Below are positions 24,683 through 33,885 of a stretch of 36,387 nt of DNA, in pieces. The position numbers and the translations under genes are program-made. Under the pieces are notes generated by a model, which saw only the letters and a list, made by a program, of their open reading frames with translations, was not told the DNA's origin and made no database searches. The DNA is from DATFLS01 sp964413425 (GTDB lineage Bacteria > Fidelibacterota > JAANXI01), in NCBI GenBank assembly GCA_964413425.1, contig CAYPST010000034.1:1-36387 (forward strand). Direction: 5' to 3'. Within the stretch, counting starts at the first letter, position 1. Each line of letters starts with the position of its first letter.

Positions 24683-27600
24683 TTACGGCAGTTCCTGAAT
24701 ATGGATGTTGCGATAATCGACCCGGGTGCTGTGATTCTGGAGACCGATATAGCCGCTCCGGCGTTTTAATCCGGGATGTTCCTCTGTCTTGTTCATGTGT
24801 TTGATCAGGTTCGTGTCAATAATCACCGTACCATTCAGGGTAACCCGGACTTTCGGCCCGTCACAGACGATTTCCATATGCTGCCATTCACCGGCGCTCT
24901 TTGTGGCTCGTTCCATGGGAGCTTCGACGGCATAGATACTGCCGGTATACTGCCAGGGCCGCAGCTCCGAATATTGGTCGGCATAATCGTCAAGCACCTG
25001 GATTTCCATGCCCTGGTAGGCCGGATTTCCCTGGTGGGGAGCTCGCAGAAACACGCCGCTGTTTCCGCCTGGCGGAAGCCGGAAATCCAGGGATAACCTG
25101 AAGTTTGCATACTGCTTGGTGGTGGACAACCAGCCGCCTCCTTCACCCTGGGTATACAGGATGTCAGCTTCGACCTGCCAGCTGCCTTCCCTACCGTCGA
25201 TAATTTCCCATCCTGTCAGGTCGGCGCCGTTGAACAACGGCCCTTCATAGAAGTCTTCCCGGGGGATCTCCCGGATAAAGATATTCCGGAAATATAACGG
25301 GCTGTTGTGCGACTGCAGCTCAATCTGGCCGGTGGGATAAACGGGCTTCTCGCGTTCCCAGTAATTCTCCATCACTACATTATCCACAACCAGCTCTCCG
25401 TTCAGATGGACTGTGACCCGGTCACCCACCATCTTAATCCGGAAGGTGTTCCACTCTCCGACCGGCTTGTCCGCGCGTTTCAGAGGTTCGCTGGGATGTT
25501 TTTGATTATTGTATAACCCGCCGGACCCCACCGGATTTTCGGTATAATCCCAGATCTGAACCTGGGGAGTGCCCCGCAGATAAATCCCGCTGTCGCCGCC
25601 CGGCTCGATCTTCCAGTCGACCAGCATTTCAAAGTCGCCGTATTTTTCCCGGGTACATAAATTGTCACCCTGACCATTGAACCGCAGAATCCCGTTTTCC
25701 ACTAACCAGTGTTCCCGCATCGCTTCATCGGCTTCGTTCTGTGCGGCCTCCAGTTCTGACGCCGACATCTCGCGTCGTTCCACCGGGTTCCCGACCAGGC
25801 CTTTCCACCCGGACAAATCATTCCCGTTGAATAACGCTGTGAATCCTTCCGGCGGTTGATTCAGATGCCTTCTGTCCCGGAAATTCCGTACCTGATTCCG
25901 AACCTCCGCATTGCCAGCGGATGCAATCAACGCTTCCGCAATTTCGGCAGCACTCAGTCCATCCGGGTTGTCGGACTGCTCAACCACCGTACCCAGAATG
26001 GTCAGCGCAGCTTCCTCCCCGACGTTCTGGTCATTGATATAGTTGCCCAGCACCTCAATTGCTTCCGGAATCCTGAGACTTGCCAATCCTCCGAAGATCT
26101 GGCGCATTTCCTGGGGGCGTCCGGCAATCGGCAGTGCTTTTTTATAGTACTCGAGCTTGTGAAAGGCAGCCCAGTCGGAATTACTCACCAATTCAATGCC
26201 TCCCCGGAGTGCAAGAATCCGGTGTATCCGGGAGGAGGCCGTCTCGGCAATATCCAGTAACGGCCATAACGCATCAGCGTCCGGCCAGTCGGCCAGCCCA
26301 CGAATTGCGGCATCCCGAACCGCCTCATCGCTGCTCTGAGTTTGTTCAACGACATAGTCCAGCGCCGGTTGGCCGCCAACCTGGCTGAGCGCTCGTATCA
26401 CATACCCCTTCTCTGCTCCTGATAGCTGTTGCGCCTGAGTGATAAATGGTTCTGACCGGTCTTCCGCACCGGTGATTTTTCTGGCGGTTGCCACCAGCGA
26501 TTTTTGGGCCGCCATGCGTTCGGCTTCAGTTTGAACCGACAGTAATAATGAAAAAAGGCCCGGAAGCTGCGAGGGAGTCGCCAGATGCTCCAGTCCACGT
26601 ATGGCCGCCATTCGAACTCCGGCATGTTCACTCCGGGCCTGTTCGAAGAGTATCCCGGCATATTCCTGCCTGCGGCGTTCGGCGAGAATGTCGATAAGCG
26701 CCACCCGGCTTACAGGTGGTGCAGAAGGAATGGCTTCTGCGATTTTAGTCATTACCTGAGTACCTGACAATTGAAGCAGCGCGTTTCGGACCAGCGCAAT
26801 ATCATCGTTACTCACCGGGTCACGCATCAGCTGCAGCAGCTGGTCGGAGACTTCATTACCTCCCAACTTCACTGCTGCGCTCACAGCAGCAGAGCGCACT
26901 TCCTGATCGGAGCTCCGCAGATGTTCCGAAACCGCATTCAATGCCGCAGAATCGTTCCGTCTTCCGAGCATCCGGAGTATTTCGGCTTGTTTCTCCAGGG
27001 ATGACGTCTGAGAAAGTTGCGCAATCCAACGCCGGGTAACAGCCTCTCCGGGCAGATCGACCACCAGAGCAAGGGCGGCATTGCGATAGGCTTTGCTCTC
27101 ACTCGCCATCACGCTGATCAGTTCATCGTTCGCTTCCGTATCCCTGATCCCAGTGTATAAGGTTAAGGCACTCGATCGAAACTGCATGGTATTCATGTCA
27201 TCGGAATCAGACTGCATTATCTCCAGACAAATATCCGCCGCCTGATCGGAATAGCCGTTCCCGGTAAGGGCATGAAGATATTGCATATAGAGCGCTGTGA
27301 TTTCCGATCTATTATAATCCTCAGCGCGCTGCAGAACGTTTTCAAAGATTTTTCGACCTGCCGGTGCACCGTTTTTCGCCACTGCATAGAGCGCCGCCCT
27401 CCGCACGCGTCGATTTTCACTATCAACATAGGATTGCGCAACGTCACCGATATCGCCGGAGCCCAGATCCCCGAGAGCCTTCAAAAGAGTGATTCTCTGC
27501 ACAGTATTCACGTCGGCCAACGTTTGTACCAGCGCCTCTCTCACCAGGGGTGTACCGATAGCCACGAGAGACTGGGCCGCCGGTTCATACAGACCCTCGT

Positions 27601-28054
27601 CCGTAAGAAACTGACTGAGTGCCGGGACAGACCTCTCCGTACCGACTATCTCCAGCTGACGTATCAGGAACGCCTTGAGCTCAGGCTCTTCCGTAGTTTG
27701 CAATGCCCCGAGAATCGCGTCTTCATACATTCTGCGCGATTGCTCTTCTCCTTGTTGCGTGACATACAACGCCAATTCATGCAGGGCATACCGCGCTCTG
27801 GAATCGTCACCAATGCCGGTGGGAACCAGCATCTGTGCCAGTCTCCGGATACCCGCAGGCCCGTGTCTCAACAGCTTCTCATTGAGCCAGACACGTTCCC
27901 CGGTATCCTGCACCGGCACTCGTGATAACAGTTCGGTGAGTGGATAGTCCGGCTGCGTTCCGGTTTCTGCCTGCGGAGCAGCTGTACTTATACCGTTGGA
28001 AAAAACCAGAGTGAGTGATAGTATTCCAAATAAGAGAAGACTTCGAACCTTCAT
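24683..28054 (-). CDS. Secreted HEAT-repeat protein with two C-terminal DUF1080 domains
   Basis: This 1123-residue protein has a signal peptide (about 1-26), then roughly 700 residues of alanine-rich helical HEAT-like repeats such as VRRAALYAVAKNGA, VRSAAVSAAVKLGG and VRDAAIRGLADWPD. Two DUF1080 domains (PF06439, concanavalin-like fold) follow at about 733-930 and 935-1123. Each starts with the LFNG.DL.GW motif and has the GG.SG..LR strand and a GEW..... segment before the last sheet. DUF1080 proteins are described as 3-keto-glycoside hydrolases or lyases. It is the last gene of the sugar cluster and has GGAGG 8 bases before its ATG. Tandem DUF1080 on a HEAT scaffold suggests a cell-surface glycan-processing protein; substrate unknown. 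Confidence 0.92.
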   Translation of the reverse strand: MKVRSLLLFGILSLTLVFSNGISTAAPQAETGTQPDYPLTELLSRVPVQDTGERVWLNEKLLRHGPAGIRRLAQMLVPTGIGDDSRARYALHELALYVTQQGEEQSRRMYEDAILGALQTTEEPELKAFLIRQLEIVGTERSVPALSQFLTDEGLYEPAAQSLVAIGTPLVREALVQTLADVNTVQRITLLKALGDLGSGDIGDVAQSYVDSENRRVRRAALYAVAKNGAPAGRKIFENVLQRAEDYNRSEITALYMQYLHALTGNGYSDQAADICLEIMQSDSDDMNTMQFRSSALTLYTGIRDTEANDELISVMASESKAYRNAALALVVDLPGEAVTRRWIAQLSQTSSLEKQAEILRMLGRRNDSAALNAVSEHLRSSDQEVRSAAVSAAVKLGGNEVSDQLLQLMRDPVSNDDIALVRNALLQLSGTQVMTKIAEAIPSAPPVSRVALIDILAERRRQEYAGILFEQARSEHAGVRMAAIRGLEHLATPSQLPGLFSLLLSVQTEAERMAAQKSLVATARKITGAEDRSEPFITQAQQLSGAEKGYVIRALSQVGGQPALDYVVEQTQSSDEAVRDAAIRGLADWPDADALWPLLDIAETASSRIHRILALRGGIELVSNSDWAAFHKLEYYKKALPIAGRPQEMRQIFGGLASLRIPEAIEVLGNYINDQNVGEEAALTILGTVVEQSDNPDGLSAAEIAEALIASAGNAEVRNQVRNFRDRRHLNQPPEGFTALFNGNDLSGWKGLVGNPVERREMSASELEAAQNEADEAMREHWLVENGILRFNGQGDNLCTREKYGDFEMLVDWKIEPGGDSGIYLRGTPQVQIWDYTENPVGSGGLYNNQKHPSEPLKRADKPVGEWNTFRIKMVGDRVTVHLNGELVVDNVVMENYWEREKPVYPTGQIELQSHNSPLYFRNIFIREIPREDFYEGPLFNGADLTGWEIIDGREGSWQVEADILYTQGEGGGWLSTTKQYANFRLSLDFRLPPGGNSGVFLRAPHQGNPAYQGMEIQVLDDYADQYSELRPWQYTGSIYAVEAPMERATKSAGEWQHMEIVCDGPKVRVTLNGTVIIDTNLIKHMNKTEEHPGLKRRSGYIGLQNHSTRVDYRNIHIQELP

Positions 28055-28390
28055 TCAATATTCCTCCACGTGGAGTGTTTCAGTAGGCCAATTTATTTTA
28101 CTTATACTGGATAATTGTAAAGATAGCACCTCTCAGAGATCCCATTGGGACAGATGAATACAGGTGCTTCCCTCTTCCCACATCCAAGGTACATAAGTTG
28201 TTCAAGATATACGAATCCGAGATGAGTGCGCTTGAACAGGTAGTAAATCTTTGTACGATTGTCCGTTGTTCGATGCTAAAGAACCTTCCGCCCCTATGTA
28301 CTTATGTCCTTATGTACCCGGTGAAGGGTGGTGCAGGGCCTCTTCCCTCTTTTCTCTTTTCTCTTTCCTCTTAACTCATTCCTGTTTTTA
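28055..28390. other. Intergenic region with a 10-bp inverted repeat and a pyrimidine tract
   Basis: GGTACATAAG at 28188-28197 recurs inverted as CTTATGTACC at 28309-28318, with extra CTTATGT units beside the right arm (28295-28318). A nearly pure pyrimidine tract follows at 28341-28372, which reads as a GA-rich run in the minus-strand transcript. ATCCCATTGGGAC at 28139-28151 matches part of mosaic repeat copy C. No gene was found; a short MITE-like insertion at 28188-28318 is possible. Confidence 0.4.
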
Positions 28391-29656
28391 TCAAAGATGC
28401 CAGGGCGCTCGCATCGGTTGATGAATCAGCCGGTTGGCTTCTTCATCGTTTATAAATTCCTGTTTGTCCGGATCAAACTCCAATTTCCGGCCCAGGCGTA
28501 CGGCAATTTTTCCGAGGTTCACCAGGGTACAGGACCGGTGGCCGTTCTGCTCGTTCAACGCAAACTTCTGACGGGTTCGCACTGCTTCGGCAAAATCGGT
28601 CACCTGCGGCTCCGGGTCAGGGAGCGTGGCAATCTTTGCCTCCAGGTCGGGAATATCCGATTGGAGCCCGGGATAGAGTTTGCCGTCCGGTCCTTCCAGA
28701 TAGGGGGCATTCGTATCTTTGTTCTCGCCATCCAGAATAATCTCGCATCCGTCGGCATATTTCATCCGGATACGTTTCCAGGAACCCACGGCATCCGGGT
28801 GAGCCTGGGGCGCATCCGCCTCAATTTCCACCGGGCTGGTATGATCTTTCTCCAGCAGATATTGGGTCGGATCCAGGTAATGCTGTCCCATATCACCCAG
28901 CCCGCCGCCGTCGTAGTCCCAGTACCCGCGGAATGTGAGGTGCACGCGATGTTCGTGATACGGTTTATACGGGGCGGGACCCAGCCAGAAATTGTAATCC
29001 AGATTTTCCGGTACCCATTGCGGGGACAGAACTGTTCTGCCGCTCCAGTTGAATTTCCAGTTAAATCCAGTGGATGCGTTAAGGGTTGCTTTTATCGGCC
29101 AGCCGAGCAGCCGGTTTTCAACGACTTTCTTTACGGGTTTGACTGTTGTTCCGTAGCCATAGAAGGTACTCCGAAACCGGAACCAGGTGTTAATGCGGAA
29201 CATGCGTCCATGGTTCCGGACGGCTTCCACCACCTTCTGTCCCTCGCCGATTGTCCGGGTCATCGGTTTCTCGCACCAGATATCCTTTCCGGCTTCCGCA
29301 GCGGCAACGCTGATGAGCGCATGCCAGTGTGGCGGTGTCGGAATATGCACAATATCAATGTCCGGCCGTGCCAGCACCTCCCGAAAATCTGCGTAGCCAT
29401 TGACTCCGTCACCGGCGATATCCAGCGCTTCCTGCAGATGATCTCTGTCCACATCACAGACTGCCAGAAGCCGGGCTCCGGGATACCGGAGATGCCCCTT
29501 TCCCATTCCTCCCACGCCGATGACCGCCTTGGTGAGCTCATCACTGGGAGGAGTAAATCCCTGTCCTCCCAATAACCAGCGTGGCACCACAGTCACCGTT
29601 CCTGCAATCAATGCAGCCCGTTTCAAGAATGTCCGACGAGTTATTCCTGCAGACAT
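28391..29656 (-). CDS. Tat-exported Gfo/Idh/MocA family oxidoreductase
   Basis: This roughly 421-residue NAD(P)-dependent sugar oxidoreductase starts with a twin-arginine signal (ITRRTFLKRAALIAGTV). A Rossmann domain follows with GVGGMGKGHL, and the family's catalytic-lysine motif WCEKPM. The C-terminal alpha/beta domain includes GDMGQHYLD. The true start is the ATG at 29656, preceded by AAAGGAAGG; the frame is open to a TTG at 29677. Secreted members with tightly bound cofactor are common beside DUF1080 and TIM-barrel genes, where they oxidise sugar hydroxyls (often C3). It follows the MFS gene after a hairpin-containing spacer. Confidence 0.93.
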   Translation of the reverse strand: MSAGITRRTFLKRAALIAGTVTVVPRWLLGGQGFTPPSDELTKAVIGVGGMGKGHLRYPGARLLAVCDVDRDHLQEALDIAGDGVNGYADFREVLARPDIDIVHIPTPPHWHALISVAAAEAGKDIWCEKPMTRTIGEGQKVVEAVRNHGRMFRINTWFRFRSTFYGYGTTVKPVKKVVENRLLGWPIKATLNASTGFNWKFNWSGRTVLSPQWVPENLDYNFWLGPAPYKPYHEHRVHLTFRGYWDYDGGGLGDMGQHYLDPTQYLLEKDHTSPVEIEADAPQAHPDAVGSWKRIRMKYADGCEIILDGENKDTNAPYLEGPDGKLYPGLQSDIPDLEAKIATLPDPEPQVTDFAEAVRTRQKFALNEQNGHRSCTLVNLGKIAVRLGRKLEFDPDKQEFINDEEANRLIHQPMRAPWHL

Positions 29657-29756
29657 AATCCTTCCTTTCTCGCCCAATCAATAGTGTAACATAATGTCTG
29701 TTCCGACTTTCACGTCAATTCAGGAACCCCGGCTCACCTGACGAGAACAGGAGGAT

Positions 29757-29789
29757 CAGGCGAACATCGCTGCCAGAGATGTTCGCCTG
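29757..29789. terminator. 12-bp perfect hairpin between MFS and oxidoreductase genes
   Basis: CAGGCGAACATC (29757-29768) and GATGTTCGCCTG (29778-29789) form a perfect stem with a 9-base loop, downstream of the minus-strand MFS gene. No T-run follows on the minus strand, so it may be an attenuator, an mRNA-stabilising stem or a repeat rather than a classic terminator. Confidence 0.35.
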
Positions 29790-29893
29790 CCACCTGTTTC
29801 AATCAGATCAGTGCCAGTAACCGAAAGCGTTTAAGAGTCCTCATTTCTCGCAGTTTCCGAACTCTTTCGCAGCCGGTTCATGCAGCGATGCCA

Positions 29894-31132
29894 TCAGGTC
29901 GCTGCTGTCGTATCTGCGGCTTCTTCTCCGGATTCAGAGACGGTCTCCTGAAACAGCGTACCGAAGAACACCATCACCAGAATGGCGAAGGCGCCGGGGA
30001 TAATCCAGAACCACTGCCACTGCACCATGGCTTCCATCACCTGGCCGGTGACGATCGTGTTAAACAACCAGCCGGACACCAGGAAGCCGAAGAACATGCC
30101 TAAGCCGTAAGTGGCAAGCGTCAGGAAGCCCTGTGCTTGACCCCGGATGGCTTTGCCGGAAATTTTGTCCACATAGATCTGACCGGAGATAAAGAACATA
30201 TCATAACAGACCCCGTGCAGCAGGATACCGACCACAATCATCCAGAACACGCCGCCGGGTGCGGCGCCGGCAAAGAATCCGTATCGCAGGACCCAGGCGA
30301 ACATACCCAGCAGCAGGATCCGTTTGACGCCCAGCCAGCCGAAGAAGAATGGAATGGTCAGAATGACCACCGCTTCAACCACCTGTCCCAGCGTAAACAG
30401 GGCAGCCGGATCCGAGACTCCTGCTGCGTTGGCAAAGACCGGCCCGTAGGAGTAGTACGCCGACAGCGGGATCGTGATGAGGAAAGAACTAATCATAAAC
30501 ACCCAGAACGACCGGCTTCCTAGTTGCGCAATGGCATCCAATCCCAGTATTTCGCGGACCGACACCTCTTCGCCCTTGGACGGGGGCGGCGTGTGCGGTA
30601 ACGTCAGGCAGTAGAATCCCATGAGCAGGGCTGCTCCACCCGCAATATGGAGCGGAATGGCAGTTTCATCGGCGTGCAGCAATCCACTCACAAACAGCCC
30701 GGCGATAATCCATCCGATGGTTCCCAACACCCGGATGACAGGAAATTCTTTTTCCTGGTTTGTCATATGATGAAAAGACAACGAATTCGTCAGCGCGATG
30801 GTGGGCATATAACACAGGTTGTGAATGAGCAAGAAGATGATAAACAACGTGGCACTCTGTCTTGCCAGGAATGGCGCAAGAAACATGGCCGCGCCACCTA
30901 CCACATGCAGCGAACTCAATACCCGCTCGGTCGGGAAGAATCTGTCCGCAATCATGCCCAGAAAAAACGGGGCGATAATGGCACCGATGGGCCCGACCAG
31001 GTACGCCAGGTAAATGATATCGGACAGGCCAATGGCCGTCATGTAGTTCCCCACCGTCACGTACCATGCGCCCCAGATAAAGTACTCCAGGAACATCATC
31101 AACCATAACTGAAATCGGATTTTCCAACTCAT
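29894..31132 (-). CDS. MFS nucleoside:H+ symporter-family permease
   Basis: This 412-residue inner-membrane protein has about 12 predicted helices and resembles the nucleoside:H+ symporter group (NupG/XapB type) of the major facilitator superfamily. Evidence is the N-terminal FLEYFIWGAWYVTVGNYM helix, GPIGAIIAPFFLGMIADR (the loop 2-3 signature) and the C-terminal HGVCYDMFFISGQIYVDK helix. In sugar loci of this kind such permeases are thought to import the released sugar or modified sugar rather than nucleosides. AAGGAG precedes the ATG by 6 bases. It lies 37 bases after the TIM-barrel gene, so co-transcription is very likely. Substrate is inferred only from context. Confidence 0.9.
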   Translation of the reverse strand: MSWKIRFQLWLMMFLEYFIWGAWYVTVGNYMTAIGLSDIIYLAYLVGPIGAIIAPFFLGMIADRFFPTERVLSSLHVVGGAAMFLAPFLARQSATLFIIFLLIHNLCYMPTIALTNSLSFHHMTNQEKEFPVIRVLGTIGWIIAGLFVSGLLHADETAIPLHIAGGAALLMGFYCLTLPHTPPPSKGEEVSVREILGLDAIAQLGSRSFWVFMISSFLITIPLSAYYSYGPVFANAAGVSDPAALFTLGQVVEAVVILTIPFFFGWLGVKRILLLGMFAWVLRYGFFAGAAPGGVFWMIVVGILLHGVCYDMFFISGQIYVDKISGKAIRGQAQGFLTLATYGLGMFFGFLVSGWLFNTIVTGQVMEAMVQWQWFWIIPGAFAILVMVFFGTLFQETVSESGEEAADTTAAT

Positions 31133-31169
31133 GGCCTTCTCCTTGTTTTGTAATGAGGTGGTTGCTCTC

Positions 31170-31979
31170 TCAGGTTAAACTTTCCAGCGCCAGCCGAATA
31201 TCGCCCATCCGATCATCGCCCGCCTCCCGTTCAATGGCCAGGGCGCCGTCGTATCCTATCTCCTCGAGCGCACGTAAAAAGGCCTCGGGATTCACTTCTC
31301 CGAACCCCCAGGGCACTTCGGTGCCCCAGGTCCCCGGTTTCACGGTGTAGGCCGCATCTTTGATATGCACATGTCGAATCCGGGAGGCCAGTGTACGGAC
31401 GGCGTCGATGGGATTCCCCTTGCCGTACAGAATCATGTTGGCCGGGTCAAAATTGACGCCCAATGCGGGATGATCTACTTCCATCAGGAATTCCTGCATC
31501 TCCTCGGCAGTCTCCTGGCCGGTTTCCAGCAGGAGAGTGATCCCCTGGTCGGCGGCGGCATCCGCCAGCACCTGAATGCGCTCCCTTACCTTTTTCGCAT
31601 ACGCCGGTTCGGTGGATTCCAGAAATCCGGCATGCATGGAGAGATACTCCACGTCAAGCCGGGCCGTCACCCCGACGGCATCGACAAACCGCTGGCGGTT
31701 CGATTTCCAGTGCTGGTCAGGCACAATGCCGCCGGTCCGTTTAATGCTCTCCAGCGTGGAATAATCTTCCTGGGGAAAATCAATCATTGTGCTGGTAATC
31801 GTCCAATCCTGCTCCCTGACCACATCCAGATACTCATCTCCCCCGCCTTCCACGGCCGGCCCCACTGCCAGATGGACATGCTGCACACCCAGTTCTCCGA
31901 GTGCCTGCACGACCTCCTCTATCCCCATCTGCAGAGACCAGGTACACACTCCGACCGGCCAGTTACCGACTTTCACCAT
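31170..31979 (-). CDS. Sugar phosphate isomerase/epimerase family TIM-barrel protein
   Basis: This 269-residue xylose isomerase-like TIM barrel has no signal peptide, hence is probably cytoplasmic. Metal-binding strand motifs include LLLETGQE, GVNFDPANMI, HVHIKDA and LAIEREAGDD, consistent with a divalent-metal aldose/ketose isomerase, epimerase or 3-keto-sugar lyase. It lies between a cytoplasmic Gfo/Idh/MocA oxidoreductase and the MFS permease, 37 bases from the latter and about 68 from the former. GGGAGG lies 5 bases before the ATG. The pairing with an oxidoreductase suggests oxidation of a sugar followed by isomerisation or cleavage. Exact reaction unknown. Confidence 0.92.
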   Translation of the reverse strand: MVKVGNWPVGVCTWSLQMGIEEVVQALGELGVQHVHLAVGPAVEGGGDEYLDVVREQDWTITSTMIDFPQEDYSTLESIKRTGGIVPDQHWKSNRQRFVDAVGVTARLDVEYLSMHAGFLESTEPAYAKKVRERIQVLADAAADQGITLLLETGQETAEEMQEFLMEVDHPALGVNFDPANMILYGKGNPIDAVRTLASRIRHVHIKDAAYTVKPGTWGTEVPWGFGEVNPEAFLRALEEIGYDGALAIEREAGDDRMGDIRLALESLT

Positions 31980-32047
31980 ACGATCCTCCCATGCTAAACA
32001 TTCACAATATCATTTTTCCGAAGAAATTCACACCATACCTCCGGCGC

Positions 32048-33070
32048 TCATTCCGAGAGCAATATTTTCTCTTGCCGTTTGACAGATTCTTTCTCTGCCA
32101 GTACAATCTTCACAGAATCTCTGGACTGTTCCGGGGTGGTCACTTCGGGGACCCCTTCTCCCCGGACGTGTCTGGCGAAATGGTCGATTTCCCAAAAATA
32201 TCCGTCGCCCTCCGGGAGATCCGGTGTAAAGGGATCGCCCTTATCCGGGAGTACCCGCAGGGTTGGATCGCTTGCCGAACTGAACACCAGGGTCGCCCCT
32301 TCTAACATCATATGATAACTCATTTCAAATCCGAACGTGTCGGACATGATCCAGCTCCCCTCTGCCGACACCATAATATCGTCGGGATAGAAGTACTGCG
32401 TTCCCATGTGGAGCAGCTCCTTTTGTGGACCAAGGGTGCCACCGCTGCAAACAGCTTCCGGCATGCCGAACAGGTAGTGGATATAATCCGTGTCATGAAT
32501 GTGTAAATCCAGCGCCAATCCTCCGCTGAGCTCGACATTCTCAAACCAGTTATCTTCGCCCCAGGCCGGTGGCGCACCCAACCGCCGGAAGCTGGCCGCC
32601 AGGATAGGGCCGTACTCCCCGCTCTCAATCATGTCTTTGGCTGTGGTGAATTCCGGCCAGAAACGAATACATTGCCCGATTTGCAGAACCTTTCCGGACT
32701 CCCGGGCCGCCCGGATCATGGCATCGCACTCCTCGAGAGTCAGCGCCATCGGTTTCTCGCACAGCACGTGATAACCCGCGCTTAATGCCTGCTGGGTGGT
32801 TTCGGAATGCATAAAGGTCGGGAGAGTTAATGAGAGCGCATCCATCTCTGCCTCGGCCAACATGTCTTCAAAATCATGGAAGAGCGCGACTTCATCGAAA
32901 TCGATATCGATGGCGGCCCCCGGAATATTGCCCACCGGTTTGCTAATATCTTCTTTGATGTTCGGATTCGCATCACAGATCGTCGTTACCCGGACATCAT
33001 CCAGTTGATCCCACACGCGATAATGCATGCGGCCCATGAAACCAAAGCCTGCAATCCCAATGTTCAGCAT
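32048..33070 (-). CDS. Gfo/Idh/MocA family oxidoreductase
   Basis: This roughly 340-residue cytoplasmic NAD(P)-dependent oxidoreductase has the Rossmann motif GIAGFGFMGRMHYRV at its very start, the LCEKPMAL catalytic motif and the DLHIHDTDYIHYLFG segment of the C-terminal domain, with conserved Asp and His. No signal peptide. The start at 33070 has AGGAG 9 bases upstream and matches the family's N-terminus; the longer frame to 33133 would overlap the upstream DUF1080 gene. The gene sits between DUF1080 and TIM-barrel genes in the sugar cluster, probably oxidising or reducing the sugar they act on. It is distinct from the Tat-exported paralogue at 28391. Confidence 0.94.
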   Translation of the reverse strand: MLNIGIAGFGFMGRMHYRVWDQLDDVRVTTICDANPNIKEDISKPVGNIPGAAIDIDFDEVALFHDFEDMLAEAEMDALSLTLPTFMHSETTQQALSAGYHVLCEKPMALTLEECDAMIRAARESGKVLQIGQCIRFWPEFTTAKDMIESGEYGPILAASFRRLGAPPAWGEDNWFENVELSGGLALDLHIHDTDYIHYLFGMPEAVCSGGTLGPQKELLHMGTQYFYPDDIMVSAEGSWIMSDTFGFEMSYHMMLEGATLVFSSASDPTLRVLPDKGDPFTPDLPEGDGYFWEIDHFARHVRGEGVPEVTTPEQSRDSVKIVLAEKESVKRQEKILLSE

Positions 33071-33120
33071 AGATTCTTTCTCCTGCTCTTGATTGAATTC
33101 TCTGTGACGTCTGATACGTC

Positions 33121-33810
33121 TCACCGCTCCCATTGCATCGCTTCAGCAGAAACCGGGTGCCGGACTTCGATGTTCCGAAGCGCTGCTTTGGTCCGCCAGG
33201 AACAGATCCCGAACGGTTTGGACCAGGTCACCTCCATGCGAAGAGAGAAGCGATGATTCCCGATGGTGAAATCCACCACTTCCTCTTCATCGATCCAGGC
33301 GCGAATGGCCTCGTCAGTCACCCGCAGCCGGATATGATACCACTGATTATCCCGGAACCGCCGAATGCTGCTTGTTGCGTTCTCTGAGGCGTCCAGCCCG
33401 TCAATGCTGCTTAATCCCACCAGGGTTCCACCCCATCCGCCGACGATCAGCGTGCAAAATTCGTCGCCCACCGGGAACGTCATGCCGCAGAAAAAATCGT
33501 TGCCTGACACACGCATGGCATCCAACGTCACCTCGTAATTGCCGGTGGGAAACGCTTTCTGCCAGGTCACTCCGGTGCATTCATGGCCCTGCCCGAGTAT
33601 CAATGAGCCGTCCCGGACTTCCACCGGGCCACGATACGTCCAGGGGGTAATCTCCCAACCTTCCAGGCTTTCCCCATCAAACAATTCCCGGGTAGCCTCC
33701 TCTTTGTCGGAAGTATTCTGCAGGAATGGCATCGGATGGCAGGCAGACAGCAGGGAAGTGATAAGAAAAATCCCGCCGACAAATCGCGCAAAATTCAATC
33801 CGTTCATCAC
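33121..33810 (-). CDS. DUF1080-like lipoprotein
   Basis: This 229-residue protein has a hydrophobic signal ending in the lipobox LLSAC, so it is probably a lipoprotein. The mature part is a single concanavalin-like domain of the 3-keto-disaccharide hydrolase (DUF1080) type: LFDGESLEGW, a NYEVTLDAMR strand, NDFFCGMTFPV, GGWGG and WYHIRLRV. It is a close paralogue of its upstream neighbour, with long shared stretches, but its NDFFCG and GICSWR cysteines are kept while N-termini differ. The start is GTG at 33810 or ATG at 33807, with AAAGGA upstream. Role inferred: binding or cleaving 3-keto-glycosides at the cell surface. Confidence 0.85.
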   Translation of the reverse strand: MMNGLNFARFVGGIFLITSLLSACHPMPFLQNTSDKEEATRELFDGESLEGWEITPWTYRGPVEVRDGSLILGQGHECTGVTWQKAFPTGNYEVTLDAMRVSGNDFFCGMTFPVGDEFCTLIVGGWGGTLVGLSSIDGLDASENATSSIRRFRDNQWYHIRLRVTDEAIRAWIDEEEVVDFTIGNHRFSLRMEVTWSKPFGICSWRTKAALRNIEVRHPVSAEAMQWER

Positions 33811-33885
33811 AACGTTATCCTTTGAGATATATGCATTTCATTTGTGCCAACCGCCATACTATGGTACTGATAAAGTAGTATAACT

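Noticed and set aside
28328..29575. Long plus-strand open frame of 415 codons
   Set aside because: It is wholly antisense to the well-supported Gfo/Idh/MocA gene at 28391-29656, and its translation has no recognisable domains.
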